Assembly: GCA_019090315.1 (NCBI GenBank)
Contig: JAHRWD010000121.1
Location: 1-36,570 of the forward strand
Source: Pseudomonadales bacterium
GTDB taxonomy: Bacteria; Pseudomonadota; Gammaproteobacteria; Pseudomonadales; JAHRWD01
DNA: 36,570 nucleotides
Direction: 5' to 3'
Shown: one piece after another, positions 18,221-26,363 of the stretch
How the letters are laid out: each line of letters begins with the position of its first letter
Position numbering within the stretch: the stretch's first letter is position 1
Program-made: the position numbers and the translations under genes
The notes under the pieces: generated by a model
What the model saw: only the letters and a program-made list of their open reading frames with translations
Told to the model about the DNA's origin: nothing
The model's database searches: none

Positions 18221-20563
18221 TCAATCTCCTGAAATTACCGCATTTTTGATGATCTGGATGGTTGAGCGCCGCTGCGCACCCTCCAGAAAATAATCAAATC
18301 CGCCGAGGGAATATTGCAAATTCGCCAGGTCCACCAGGTACTGATAGGCGGCATTGGCTTCATTGAGTTGAGCGGTGATGGCGGAATTTTGTGCATCGAT
18401 AAGATTAATAATCCCGGAAGAGCCTTTACTGTAGGCATCTGAGATCAGACCCAGGTTTTTCTGTGCTGCCTCGGTGGCCGTAGAATTCAGGTCAATGGAA
18501 AATCGGGAAGCCTGGGCGATGTGCAAATCAGAACGGATATGCTGCTCTATGGAGCGGCGTGTATCCTCTAGCTCTAGCTGCAGTTGGTTGCGAGTCAGCA
18601 GTGCGCGCTGTACACGGCTTGACCGCCCACCCCCTTCAAAAAGAGGTAGTGACAGGTTTAAACCTACTCGCCAGTCCTCTTCGCCCTTTGTTGAAAAGGC
18701 ATTGGTTCTGCTGTCCTGATAGGCATGGGAAAGTTCACCGCTAAGGCTGACCGTTGGCGACCAGTAACTACTGCGCTCGCTTTCAAGAATGCGTTCCTGC
18801 GCTGTAATACGTGCCAACGATGCGGCGACTAGCGGGGAATTATTCAGTCCAAAGTGAATAAACGCTTCACTCAAACGCTGGAAATACAGATCATTACCGA
18901 GCAGATCCGTCAAAACGGGATCGTTCAGGGTCAATATTGAATCCACCAACGTGACAGGCTGTAGACTGAAAGGCTCATTCAGAGGGCGGTTAAGCAGCCG
19001 ATTAAGAGATTCTCTGGATTGCTTGTAACTTGAATTTGCGCGGAGCAGGGCAGCCTTCGCCTGTGCGAGTTCACTTTGCCAGCGATACAGATCCGAGTTG
19101 GTGGCGCTACCGCTTTTGACTCGATCATGCGCCAACTGCAGATTGGTGCGTGTTAATTCCACCCGCTGGTACCGAATATCCCGCTGTGCCTGCGACTGAA
19201 ACACTGTCAAAAAAGCCACCGTGGCATTTCGCACAATATCCAGTTCGGTGGTTTGATTGTCGGCAATACGCGCTAACTGCTCAGCCTTTTCCGTAGCCAG
19301 GCCCGCATTAGAAGGCTCATCGTAAATAATCTGGCTGAGTCTGATCGATGCGACGCCAAGTTCCTCTGCCAACGCACCGGAACTGACGGCAGGGCTATCA
19401 CTATTATTAAGCTGCTGATTGAGTTCAACGCTTAGCTGCGGCAGGAGCCTTGATCTCGCTTCTGCTACCCGTTCAGCACCTGAGTCCACACCCAGCAAAG
19501 AGGCGCGTATTCCCAGGTTTTCTGCAACGACCTGTTCTACAACCTGCTCCAGCGTCCAGTGGAACTCTGTGCTCCGGGTTTCATAATGGAGTACTTTCGC
19601 ATCAAGCATAATCTCCAGCGGAGGTGATATCTTTAAGCGCCGGGCGGTTTCCATATTAATGACCAGGCGTCGTTTGCCTTCGATAAATACGCGCATATCC
19701 GCCAGATCGTTACCAAGCAGCACAGCCTGAAGATTCAGGGCAAGACGGCGTGAACGGCGCTGCCAGTTTTGTGCCGGTAGTGCTGTTACCAAAGCACCCT
19801 GTTCAACCAGTTGAGAGCCCATCAGGCTGTAGGTTGGCAGGCCGAGATCAGTCAGCCCGTTGAGTAGCGCTTTTTGTTGGCTGATGCTCATGCGTGGAAG
19901 TGCACCAATCAGAACCGCATCAACACCCGCTGGAAGGCGTGATAACAGATCATCGTTACCACCCCGGTGGGCGACAGGGGTCAACTGGATATCAAATTTG
20001 CGCGCTATTTTCTCGCCCTTTTCATGTAACGATGGCATCACCTCAGACATTAGCGCATCACTTAACAGGGCTACATTTTTGAAATCTGTAACCTTACGGA
20101 ACTCTGCAAGTTCAGTGTTCAGATCAGCCTGAATGCTGATATAGGTGAGATTGTGTTTGCCTGAAACATCACCCTTGCGAGGCGCATCAATCAAACGATC
20201 ATCCATAACCATTGCCGCAAGGGTTGGTTTGGGATGATTTTTTCGAGTTGCTGCAACAGTTGCTGAAGCAAACCCGAGGGCCAGCACTATATCGACCCCT
20301 TTATCTGCATATAGGCGAGTGAGTGATGATTCAATACCTGCGCGTTGCCATCCGCCGTTGAGTTGTTTGCTCTTTGGTAGCCGGACAGTGAATTCTCCCT
20401 CAACCAGCTGCTGTATTTCCTGATTGATCTGTTTTATTGCGCGCTCAATTTGAAGTGACGGGCCATCGGTAACCACGCCGACAATGATTGGCTGTTGTGC
20501 GCTAATCGCCGGGTTTGCACAGCATAGAAGGATGAATAGAGGTAATGAAAAGACGCGAGCCAT
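18221..20563 (-). CDS. Fusion of ABC_sub_bind-like domain with TolC-family outer-membrane factor
   Basis: A 780-residue exported protein, about 300 residues longer than ordinary TolC-like channels. After a cleavable signal peptide (about residues 1-22), residues 25-320 resemble the periplasmic-binding-protein-like family of ABC_sub_bind/TrpX type. They show 'IVGVVTDGPSLQIERAI', a Rossmann-like 'GVDIVLALGFASATVAA', 'VALLSDALMSEVMPSL', and the closing 'RRLVINMETARRLKISPP' found at the end of that family. Residues about 340-770 form a TolC/OEP domain with two repeats of long helices and short strands ('LGIRASLLGVDSGAERVAEA', 'PLFEGGGRSSRVQRALL', 'NLGLISDAYSKGSSGI'). No frameshift or internal start separates the two halves. 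It is the first gene of the pump operon. The natural reading is a channel bearing a periplasmic ligand-binding module; the ligand is unknown. Confidence 0.88.
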   Translation of the reverse strand: MARVFSLPLFILLCCANPAISAQQPIIVGVVTDGPSLQIERAIKQINQEIQQLVEGEFTVRLPKSKQLNGGWQRAGIESSLTRLYADKGVDIVLALGFASATVAATRKNHPKPTLAAMVMDDRLIDAPRKGDVSGKHNLTYISIQADLNTELAEFRKVTDFKNVALLSDALMSEVMPSLHEKGEKIARKFDIQLTPVAHRGGNDDLLSRLPAGVDAVLIGALPRMSISQQKALLNGLTDLGLPTYSLMGSQLVEQGALVTALPAQNWQRRSRRLALNLQAVLLGNDLADMRVFIEGKRRLVINMETARRLKISPPLEIMLDAKVLHYETRSTEFHWTLEQVVEQVVAENLGIRASLLGVDSGAERVAEARSRLLPQLSVELNQQLNNSDSPAVSSGALAEELGVASIRLSQIIYDEPSNAGLATEKAEQLARIADNQTTELDIVRNATVAFLTVFQSQAQRDIRYQRVELTRTNLQLAHDRVKSGSATNSDLYRWQSELAQAKAALLRANSSYKQSRESLNRLLNRPLNEPFSLQPVTLVDSILTLNDPVLTDLLGNDLYFQRLSEAFIHFGLNNSPLVAASLARITAQERILESERSSYWSPTVSLSGELSHAYQDSRTNAFSTKGEEDWRVGLNLSLPLFEGGGRSSRVQRALLTRNQLQLELEDTRRSIEQHIRSDLHIAQASRFSIDLNSTATEAAQKNLGLISDAYSKGSSGIINLIDAQNSAITAQLNEANAAYQYLVDLANLQYSLGGFDYFLEGAQRRSTIQIIKNAVISGD

Positions 20564-20612
20564 AAGTTCAAATCAATATTGGTGGTTGTTCCAGAGTACG
20601 ATTGACTGTACA

Positions 20613-20654
20613 TTGCAAATGCATCACTTGCAAGTGTATTAGTTGCACTTGCAA
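20613..20654. promoter_or_regulatory. Cluster of three TTGCAA-centred operator-like sites
   Basis: Three TTGCAA cores lie at 20613-20618, 20628-20633 and 20649-20654. The middle one is a perfect 12-bp palindrome, CACTTGCAAGTG (20625-20636); the flanking ones keep most of it (ACATTGCAAATG and CACTTGCAATGT). Core centres are 15 and 21 bp apart. Their place in the divergent region between a MarR-type gene and the pump operon suggests they are the regulator's binding sites. The 320-bp region otherwise shows no gene. Confidence 0.6.
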
Positions 20655-20676
20655 TGTAAGCACAACTATTTATTAT
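20649..20676 (+). promoter_or_regulatory. Possible sigma-70 promoter of the MarR gene
   Basis: TTGCAA (20649-20654) and TATTAT (20671-20676) are spaced by 16 bp and face the MarR-type gene. The -35 element is the third operator-like core, so a bound repressor would block it, which suits autoregulation. A TTGTGC-18 bp-TAATAC arrangement on the minus strand (about 20666-20637) could likewise serve the pump operon. Both are inferred from consensus only. Confidence 0.4.
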
Positions 20677-20884
20677 TGAGCACTGCTGGTTATGCCGTAT
20701 TCCTGGAGAACACAGAAAGGCGTCTTGTTACTTAACCTGCAGGGTGGCTTGTACCGGGGAGAACATGATCAGCCCAGGGTAGATGTTGACGAGCAACCAC
20801 AATCACCAGTGATTGAAAACAACAGCCATTGCTCTAGAATTCAGCTACACCGAACAGCAGAACTGTATTGAGATAACTTATATT

Positions 20885-21337
20885 GTGAATAAAGCAAAGA
20901 ACGGCAAACCACCTGCGCAAAACACCAGAGAAAACAGCATAGGCTGGATGCTTAAAACCTTATGTGCTCAGCTCGACAGGGAGATGAAGCAGGAGCTTAA
21001 ACAGATCGATATGGATTTGAATCGATTTGCAGTACTTATGACTCTGCTGGAAAAAGAGGGTCTGACCCAAACCGAGCTTGGTGCACAAATTAAAATGCCA
21101 GGTTATGCGACAACACGCACCCTGGATGCACTTGAGAAAAAGGGATTGGTAGAACGTCGTGCTGATGAGCGTTCACGTCGTAGCTATCGTATTTTTCTAA
21201 CTAAAGACGGTCGCAGCCTTGGCCCGTCGTTATTTTCAATAGTGGGTGAAGTAAATAAAGAACTGCTTTCAACGGTTTCAGATGAGGAGCAGCAACAGCT
21301 TAAAGATATACTGCAAAAATTAGTGTTGAGAGGTTGA
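20885..21337 (+). CDS. MarR-family transcriptional regulator
   Basis: A MarR-type winged-helix repressor of about 150 residues. The dimerisation helices flank 'LNRFAVLMTLLEKEGLTQTE', the recognition helix lies in 'MPGYATTRTLDALEKKGLV', and the wing in 'ERRADERSRRSYRIFLTKDG', as in MarR/SlyA proteins. The start is uncertain: GTG 20885 gives a family-typical length, TTG 20813 is the first codon after an in-frame stop but lacks a ribosome-binding site, and ATG 20948 would give a shorter N-terminus. It is divergent from the pump operon across a region with three operator-like repeats, so it most likely represses that operon and itself until a ligand binds. It lies 79 bp before an FtsH-like gene on the same strand. 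Confidence 0.88.
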   Translation: MNKAKNGKPPAQNTRENSIGWMLKTLCAQLDREMKQELKQIDMDLNRFAVLMTLLEKEGLTQTELGAQIKMPGYATTRTLDALEKKGLVERRADERSRRSYRIFLTKDGRSLGPSLFSIVGEVNKELLSTVSDEEQQQLKDILQKLVLRG

Positions 21338-21345
21338 TGGTATAG

Positions 21346-21373
21346 TTGATCCCGTAAACTCGTTGCGTACACT
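21346..21373 (+). promoter_or_regulatory. Possible promoter of the FtsH-like gene
   Basis: TTGATC (21346-21351) and TACACT (21368-21373), 16 bp apart, lie in the 79-bp gap before the FtsH-like gene. No sigma-32-type element is visible here, unlike before dnaK and hrcA. Consensus match is moderate. Confidence 0.3.
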
Positions 21374-21416
21374 GTGCTATTCCATCTACATCCCAATCTG
21401 AGGATAGTTTATTCAA

Positions 21417-23249
21417 ATGGCCGACAGCGAAGACAACCGCCAAAGAGAAGCGACTAAAAGGGCGATCCGTTTCACCCTGATTTTTCTGCTGATATACACC
21501 GGCATCCAATATTTTGAGCAATCCAGCCCGGAATTGCTTAGCTATTCTGAATTCAAAAACCGTGTTGTTGCGGGTCAAATCAAAGAGATTACTATCCAGA
21601 ATGAGACGATCACTGGTGGGCTGAGCAGCGGGGATAAAGCCAGCCGTTATAAAGTGGTGATTCCATCCATTGAAGATGCTGATCTAATGCCACTGCTGGA
21701 TGATAAGCAGGTGGTAATCAATGCAAAATCCAGTGAGTTGCCAATACTGGTACGCGGATTACTCGGCATATTGCCCTGGATACTAATCATCGGGCTGTTT
21801 ATGTACAGCAGCCGCTTAATGGCCAAACGGTTGGGCGGCGGTGCCGCTGGTGGCGGCATGTTCGGTTTTTCCCGCTCCAAAGCACGGCGTCATGAGGGCC
21901 AGACCATTAGCGTTAGCTATGATGATGTTGCAGGGCTTGAGCAGGCCAAGGCCGACCTTCTTGAAATTGTTGATTATCTTAAGCACCCGCAAAAATATCT
22001 GGATCTGGGGGCCAAAATCCCCAAGGGTATTTTAATGATGGGTTCCCCTGGCACTGGCAAAACCCTGCTGGCAAAAGCCACCGCCGGAGAAGCCGGAGTG
22101 CCTTTTTATAGCATCAGCGGTTCAGAATTTATCGAGATGTTTGTAGGGGTCGGCGCATCCCGGGTGCGGGATATGTTTGAGCAGGCTCGTAAAGATTCCC
22201 CATCCATTATTTTTATCGACGAGATTGATTCAGTCGGTCGGGTTCGTGGCACAGGGCTGGGCGGCGGCAATGATGAACGAGAGCAAACACTCAATCAGAT
22301 CCTTGCCGAAATGGATGGCTTTGAACCCGGTGAAGCGGTGGTGGTACTGGCTGCCACCAACCGTCCCGACGTACTAGACCCGGCCCTGCTGCGTCCCGGT
22401 CGATTCGATCGAAAGCTAACCCTCGAACTACCCCAGTGCGCTGCTCGAGAAAAAATTCTCGAAGTACATACCCGCAAAGTACCACTGAAGGACAAAAGTT
22501 GTCTAAAGGATATCGCCAATCGTACCGTTGGTTTTTCCGGTGCTGATCTGGAAAACCTGGTCAATGAAGCCGCGCTTCATGCTGCGAGCAATGACAAGAA
22601 ACAGGTGGTACCGGAAGACTTTGAATATGCCCGGGACAAAGTAATTCTTGGTTCAGTACGTGAAGACATGCTGAATGATGAGGAGCGAAAACGGGTGGCT
22701 TACCATGAGGCCGGTCATGCATTAACTGCGTTGCATATGGAGCACAGCGACCGACTGCGAAAGGTCTCGATTATTCCGCGGGGCAGGGCGCTGGGGGTCA
22801 CGGAGCAGATGCCCGACGAAGACCGCCACAACTTCACCCAGGATTATCTTGAGGAACGAATCTCTATATTGTTGGGTGGCCGTTGCGCCGAACGAAAGAT
22901 CTTTGGTGTGGTCAGCTCAGGCGCTTCCGATGATCTCAAACAGGCTACACAACTGGCCCGCCGCATGGTCGCTCAATGGGGAATGAGCGATGCAATGGGG
23001 CCGGTCAGTTTTCCCCAATCCGAGGATCATCCTTTTCTTGGCAGAGAGATGGCAGAGCCAAGAAATTTCAGTGAACAAACCCTGACCCAGATCGACCGGG
23101 AAGTGACAGGCCTGCTCAGCCGCTGCGAAGCGATCACCGAAGAAGTTATCGAAAAATATAAAGCAGATCTCAACAAACTGGCGGAAGCATTACTTGAGCG
23201 TGAAACACTGGATGAGGAATCTATTAAACAGCTATTGCACAATGCCTAA
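21417..23249 (+). CDS. ftsH: FtsH-like membrane AAA+ zinc protease (divergent paralogue)
   Basis: A 610-residue membrane-anchored ATP-dependent protease. Two helices (about residues 17-34 and 114-132) flank a short periplasmic domain. The AAA module has Walker A GSPGTGKT (209-216; usually GPPGTGKT), pore loop '[10 protein letters not shown]', Walker B 'IIFIDEID' and second-region-of-homology '[20 protein letters not shown]'. The zinc site is HEAGH (430-434), with the third ligand in '[11 protein letters not shown]'. All catalytic residues are intact. The invariant-looking 'GGGHDEREQ' reads 'GGGNDEREQ', and 'LPDVRGRE' reads 'LPQCAARE'. It lacks the usual neighbours rlmE/ftsJ and folP, which suggests a second, non-housekeeping FtsH. 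It might degrade or quality-control envelope proteins; substrates are unknown. Confidence 0.9.
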   Translation: MADSEDNRQREATKRAIRFTLIFLLIYTGIQYFEQSSPELLSYSEFKNRVVAGQIKEITIQNETITGGLSSGDKASRYKVVIPSIEDADLMPLLDDKQVVINAKSSELPILVRGLLGILPWILIIGLFMYSSRLMAKRLGGGAAGGGMFGFSRSKARRHEGQTISVSYDDVAGLEQAKADLLEIVDYLKHPQKYLDLGAKIPKGILMMGSPGTGKTLLAKATAGEAGVPFYSISGSEFIEMFVGVGASRVRDMFEQARKDSPSIIFIDEIDSVGRVRGTGLGGGNDEREQTLNQILAEMDGFEPGEAVVVLAATNRPDVLDPALLRPGRFDRKLTLELPQCAAREKILEVHTRKVPLKDKSCLKDIANRTVGFSGADLENLVNEAALHAASNDKKQVVPEDFEYARDKVILGSVREDMLNDEERKRVAYHEAGHALTALHMEHSDRLRKVSIIPRGRALGVTEQMPDEDRHNFTQDYLEERISILLGGRCAERKIFGVVSSGASDDLKQATQLARRMVAQWGMSDAMGPVSFPQSEDHPFLGREMAEPRNFSEQTLTQIDREVTGLLSRCEAITEEVIEKYKADLNKLAEALLERETLDEESIKQLLHNA

Positions 23250-23276
23250 TGGTGGATACACAAAATTACAATTGGA

Positions 23277-23305
23277 TTACATATCGGTCGAATATATGTG
23301 ATAAT
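23277..23305 (+). promoter_or_regulatory. Possible promoter of the outer-membrane protein gene
   Basis: TTACAT (23277-23282) and GATAAT (23300-23305), 17 bp apart, with an extended -10 TG at 23297-23298. It lies about 60 bp before the beta-barrel gene. Confidence 0.45.
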
Positions 23306-23365
23306 TTTTCCCGTTGTCATTCGCACAACTGAAAACTAATACACTGAATATAGAGGTTCAGATTA

Positions 23366-24052
23366 ATGGATTTGAAAATACCGGTTTTGAGCACAAAAAT
23401 TCTGGTGCTCGCGCTGATAGCGAGCATCAGTGTCATATCTGTCCCTGCAAATGCAGCGGGATTAAAAAAGGTAAAACGTACAGGTACGTGGGAAGCTACA
23501 TTTCTTCTCAGAAACCAATCCTCTGAAACCTATACCGGTGCTGGGGGCTTCAGCGACGATTCAATAAGTTTCGATAGTGATATGGGGTTTGGCTTCAGTT
23601 TTGGTTATAACTTTGATCAGCACCTTAGCCTCGGGCTGGAATTTAGCGGCAACCGCCCTCGCTACACCGCGGAATTCAACGATGAAAATGGTGATCCACA
23701 AACGCTTCGCCGTGAAGCGGATGCCTACGCAACTATGTTTAAGTTACGTTATCACTTCCTTGATGGCCCTATTCAACCATTTGTATCCGGAGGACTGGGC
23801 TGGACTGGTATTGATTCAAATATTGGTACAGGCAATAGTTATTGCTCCGGCTATTACTACTGGTATTGCTATGAAGATACTTTTGGTACCTGGGGTGTAG
23901 GGTATACCGCTGAAGTAGGTGTGAGAATGGATCTGCCGAATAGACTATTCCTGCGTGGAAGCTATGGTCGGCAGTGGTCCACTAAAAGTATAGGTTCAGA
24001 ATCCACACCAAGTTTTGATGTCGGTAACCTGGAGCTGGGCGTAACGTTCTGA
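23366..24052 (+). CDS. Outer-membrane beta-barrel protein (OmpA/OmpW-like fold)
   Basis: A 228-residue exported protein. The signal peptide (about residues 1-30) ends 'VSVPANA-AG'-like at 'SVPANAAG'. The mature part consists of alternating-pattern strands typical of small eight-stranded barrels: 'GTWEATFLLRNQSSETY', 'MGFGFSFGYNFDQHLSLGLE', 'ATMFKLRYHFLDGPIQPFV', 'GVGYTAEVGVRMDLPNRLFL' and the final 'DVGNLELGVTF'. The terminal Phe is the usual BAM recognition signal. A Cys pair in a tyrosine-rich loop ('YCSGYYYWYCYED') may form a disulfide on an extracellular loop. Length and layout suit the outer-membrane beta-barrel (OMP_b-brl) family; specific role unknown. It has its own likely promoter. 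Confidence 0.85.
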   Translation: MDLKIPVLSTKILVLALIASISVISVPANAAGLKKVKRTGTWEATFLLRNQSSETYTGAGGFSDDSISFDSDMGFGFSFGYNFDQHLSLGLEFSGNRPRYTAEFNDENGDPQTLRREADAYATMFKLRYHFLDGPIQPFVSGGLGWTGIDSNIGTGNSYCSGYYYWYCYEDTFGTWGVGYTAEVGVRMDLPNRLFLRGSYGRQWSTKSIGSESTPSFDVGNLELGVTF

Positions 24053-24061
24053 TAACAACCG

Positions 24062-24220
24062 TTATTTGAGTTGCTGGGGTGGTTTGTTCTGATTATCGAC
24101 AAACCATCCCGGTACCTCGTTGACTGCAACTACACTGCTTGATCGGTGTTGCCGCAATTCATAGCTCGATCGGTTGTAGATCATCACCCCCCCCTCCCAG
24201 GCCCATTCCTGTAATATCAT
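24062..24220 (-). CDS. Possible 52-residue small protein with a G8 tract
   Basis: An ATG at 24220 opens a 52-codon frame ending at TAA 24064-24062 in the gap between two plus-strand genes. The product is polar, with 'VMIYNRSSYELRQHRSSSVV' and 'VPGWFVDNQNKPP', and looks more protein-like than random reading, but no ribosome-binding site precedes the ATG and I recognise no family. A run of eight G (complement of 24187-24194) lies near codon 10 and could slip. It may be a small gene, a 3' remnant of a longer one, or chance. Confidence 0.3.
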   Translation of the reverse strand: MILQEWAWEGGVMIYNRSSYELRQHRSSSVVAVNEVPGWFVDNQNKPPQQLK

Positions 24221-24350
24221 TTTTGCTAGATCAAAGCGTTTGATTGGCTTTGATTATTCTAGATTCATGCTCATCTATTTCTATTCTCCGAGATCAATAC
24301 CAGCCAGCTTGCTAGTATTAAAATCCCGCACCACGACGAGCCACTAACTT

Positions 24351-25931
24351 ATGGACTATATCTGGATAGCGGTCGCATTCGTTTGTGGCTTTGTTGTTAA
24401 GCAGATCAACTTACCCCCACTTGTAGGTTATCTTGCTGCCGGTTTTGGCCTTCATGCCCTGGGTGTTCAGCCCGAATCTTCGCTCCAGACCCTGGGTGAT
24501 CTGGGTATCACGCTGTTGCTTTTTACAATTGGCTTGAAATTTAACCTTAAGAGCCTGTTGAAGACTGAGATCTGGGCTGGTGCGACTGGCCACATGGGCG
24601 CATTTGTATTGCTAACATCATGTAGTTGTTTGTTGCTGGCCTTTCTGGGATTCAAATATTTTGATGCACTTGACTGGTCAAGTGCGGCGATGATCGGTTT
24701 TGCAGTTAGTTTCAGCAGCACGGTTTGTGCGGTAAAAGTGCTGGAGGAAAGAGGAGAGCTGCGAGCAAGGCATGGTCAGGTGGCTATTGGTATTCTAGTT
24801 ATCCAGGATATTGCGGCAGTTGTATTTGTTTCCCTCGCAAGCGATAAGTCCCCGTCATTATGGGCCTTCGCACTTCTGGCATTACCTCTGGCACGACCGC
24901 TACTTTCGAAAATACTTGAGCGTTCTGGTCATGGCGAAGTGCTTTTGTTAGCAGGGTTTTTCCTGGCCCTTACCGGGGGTGAGTTGTTTGAACTGGTTGG
25001 ATTGAAAGCGTACCTTGGTGCGTTGGTGGTTGGCATGTTATTGAGCTCGGATAGCAAGGCTGTTGAGCTATCGAAATCCCTCTTGGGCTTTAAGGATATA
25101 TTCTTGATTGCCTTTTTTCTCTCTATTGGATTTACCGCGCTGCCAACCTTCGACATGTGGGTTGCTGCGCTGATTATGGTTGTAGCGTTGCCGCTTAAAA
25201 CAGGCTTGTTGTTTCTTTGGTTGACGCGATTAAAGCTGCGTAGTCGCTCCTCATTTTTAGCGGCACTTGGCCTTTCAAACTACAGCGAATTTGGCTTGAT
25301 TGTGTGTGCAGCAGGCGTCACGCATGGCATATTTGCCGAGGAGTGGTTAGTGATCATGGCATTGGCCGTGGCGCTATCATTTGTTTTTTCAAGCATCATA
25401 AATATCAGTGCCCACTCAATGTACGCGCGTTGGTGTGAGCTCATTAAACGCTTTGAACACTCGGATCGTTTGCTAGAAGATCAGTATACGCAGCCGACAG
25501 GTGCCACAGTGCTGGTTATTGGCATGGGTCGTGTAGGCACTGCGGCCTATGATACTTTGTGCGGTGAGGTGTGTGATGATTTGCGAAAGGGCGTATATGG
25601 CGTAGACGTTGATAAAACGCGTGTTACCAGTCATCTGGATGCTGGTCGGAATGTCATTTTGGCAGATGCCGAAGACCCTGATTTCTGGTCTCATATAAAA
25701 CTCGATACTGTTGAACTGGTGTTGCTGGCTATGCCTGCTCACCTCGATATTCTGGAAGCAGTAAAGCTGCTCAAACAAGTTAAATTTCAGGGGAAAACCG
25801 CCGGTATCGCAAGACATCAGGATGAGATGGCAAAGTTGTTAGCAGCGGGTATTGATGAGACGTTTAATTATTACACCGAAGTGGGTGTTGGCTTCGCAGA
25901 GCAAAGCCTTCGACTTATCGAATCAAAATAA
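24351..25931 (+). CDS. CPA2-family cation:proton antiporter with RCK domain
   Basis: A 526-residue membrane transporter of the KefB/KefC/YbaL type. About twelve hydrophobic helices fill residues 1-375, starting 'VKQINLPPLVGYLAAGFGLH', with the family core 'VSFSSTVCAVKVLEERGE' and 'ILVIQDIAAVVFV'. A cytoplasmic TrkA-N/RCK domain follows, with its nucleotide loop 'VLVIGMGRVGTAAYDTL' near residues 385-401, 'GVDVDKTRV' and 'LADAEDP'. Such proteins exchange K+ or Na+ for protons under nucleotide or thiol control. No KefF/KefG-type ancillary gene is adjacent. The domain order and length are normal; the exact cation is uncertain. Confidence 0.92.
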   Translation: MDYIWIAVAFVCGFVVKQINLPPLVGYLAAGFGLHALGVQPESSLQTLGDLGITLLLFTIGLKFNLKSLLKTEIWAGATGHMGAFVLLTSCSCLLLAFLGFKYFDALDWSSAAMIGFAVSFSSTVCAVKVLEERGELRARHGQVAIGILVIQDIAAVVFVSLASDKSPSLWAFALLALPLARPLLSKILERSGHGEVLLLAGFFLALTGGELFELVGLKAYLGALVVGMLLSSDSKAVELSKSLLGFKDIFLIAFFLSIGFTALPTFDMWVAALIMVVALPLKTGLLFLWLTRLKLRSRSSFLAALGLSNYSEFGLIVCAAGVTHGIFAEEWLVIMALAVALSFVFSSIINISAHSMYARWCELIKRFEHSDRLLEDQYTQPTGATVLVIGMGRVGTAAYDTLCGEVCDDLRKGVYGVDVDKTRVTSHLDAGRNVILADAEDPDFWSHIKLDTVELVLLAMPAHLDILEAVKLLKQVKFQGKTAGIARHQDEMAKLLAAGIDETFNYYTEVGVGFAEQSLRLIESK

Positions 25932-26028
25932 TGGAAAGGCCTCTTAAAGCACCAATTGATCCCAGATAGGGTTAGCTAGCCATACGCTCATTTCATATCT
26001 GCTGAACTGGCTTGTAGCGTTACGGCTG

Positions 26029-26048
26029 TTGTGTATACTCTTGTGTAT
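26029..26048 (+). promoter_or_regulatory. Promoter and direct-repeat operator of the RHH gene
   Basis: TTGTGTAT occurs twice, at 26029-26036 and 26041-26048, 12 bp apart. A good -10, TATACT (26034-26039), with upstream TGTG lies in the first repeat, and a weak -35 (TTGTAG, 26012-26017) precedes it by 16 bp. Direct repeats at a promoter immediately before a ribbon-helix-helix gene suggest autoregulation (inference). Confidence 0.45.
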
Positions 26049-26081
26049 GTTTATTTGAATGCTCGGTATCTGGAGAACGAA

Positions 26082-26363
26082 ATGGCAGTTGCAAGTAAAA
26101 ATCTGATTCGAAAACAGATTTTGGTGTCCGCTGATCAAGTCAAAAAAATAACCACACTGGCGAAACATGAGGGAACATCGCAGGCAGAGATTGTTCGCCT
26201 GGCTATTGATGCTTTTGAACCAGGAAAAACCCATACAGCCGACGAAGGCGAACTCCTCGCTCTGGTTGCAGAGCGTTTAAAAGAAGCTATCGGTTCAACC
26301 CAGGCAGCGGCAACTACAGTCACCAAAACGCTCAAAAAACTGAGTAACCCACAGCATGGCTAA
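26082..26363 (+). CDS. Ribbon-helix-helix (CopG-like) DNA-binding protein
   Basis: A 93-residue protein. An N-terminal ribbon-helix-helix is visible: strand 'RKQILVS', helix 'ADQVKKITTLAKHEG', turn, helix 'TSQAEIVRLAIDAF' (residues about 9-46), as in CopG/ParD/MetJ-type dimeric DNA binders. The rest is an amphipathic helix rich in A, T, K, E. The ATG at 26082 follows GGAGA at ideal spacing, so an upstream in-frame GTG at 26031 is rejected. The last eight bases overlap the start of a 57-residue gene, so the pair is translationally coupled. The layout resembles an antitoxin-first module or a small partition/regulatory operon, but the partner is not a known toxin. Confidence 0.85.
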   Translation: MAVASKNLIRKQILVSADQVKKITTLAKHEGTSQAEIVRLAIDAFEPGKTHTADEGELLALVAERLKEAIGSTQAAATTVTKTLKKLSNPQHG

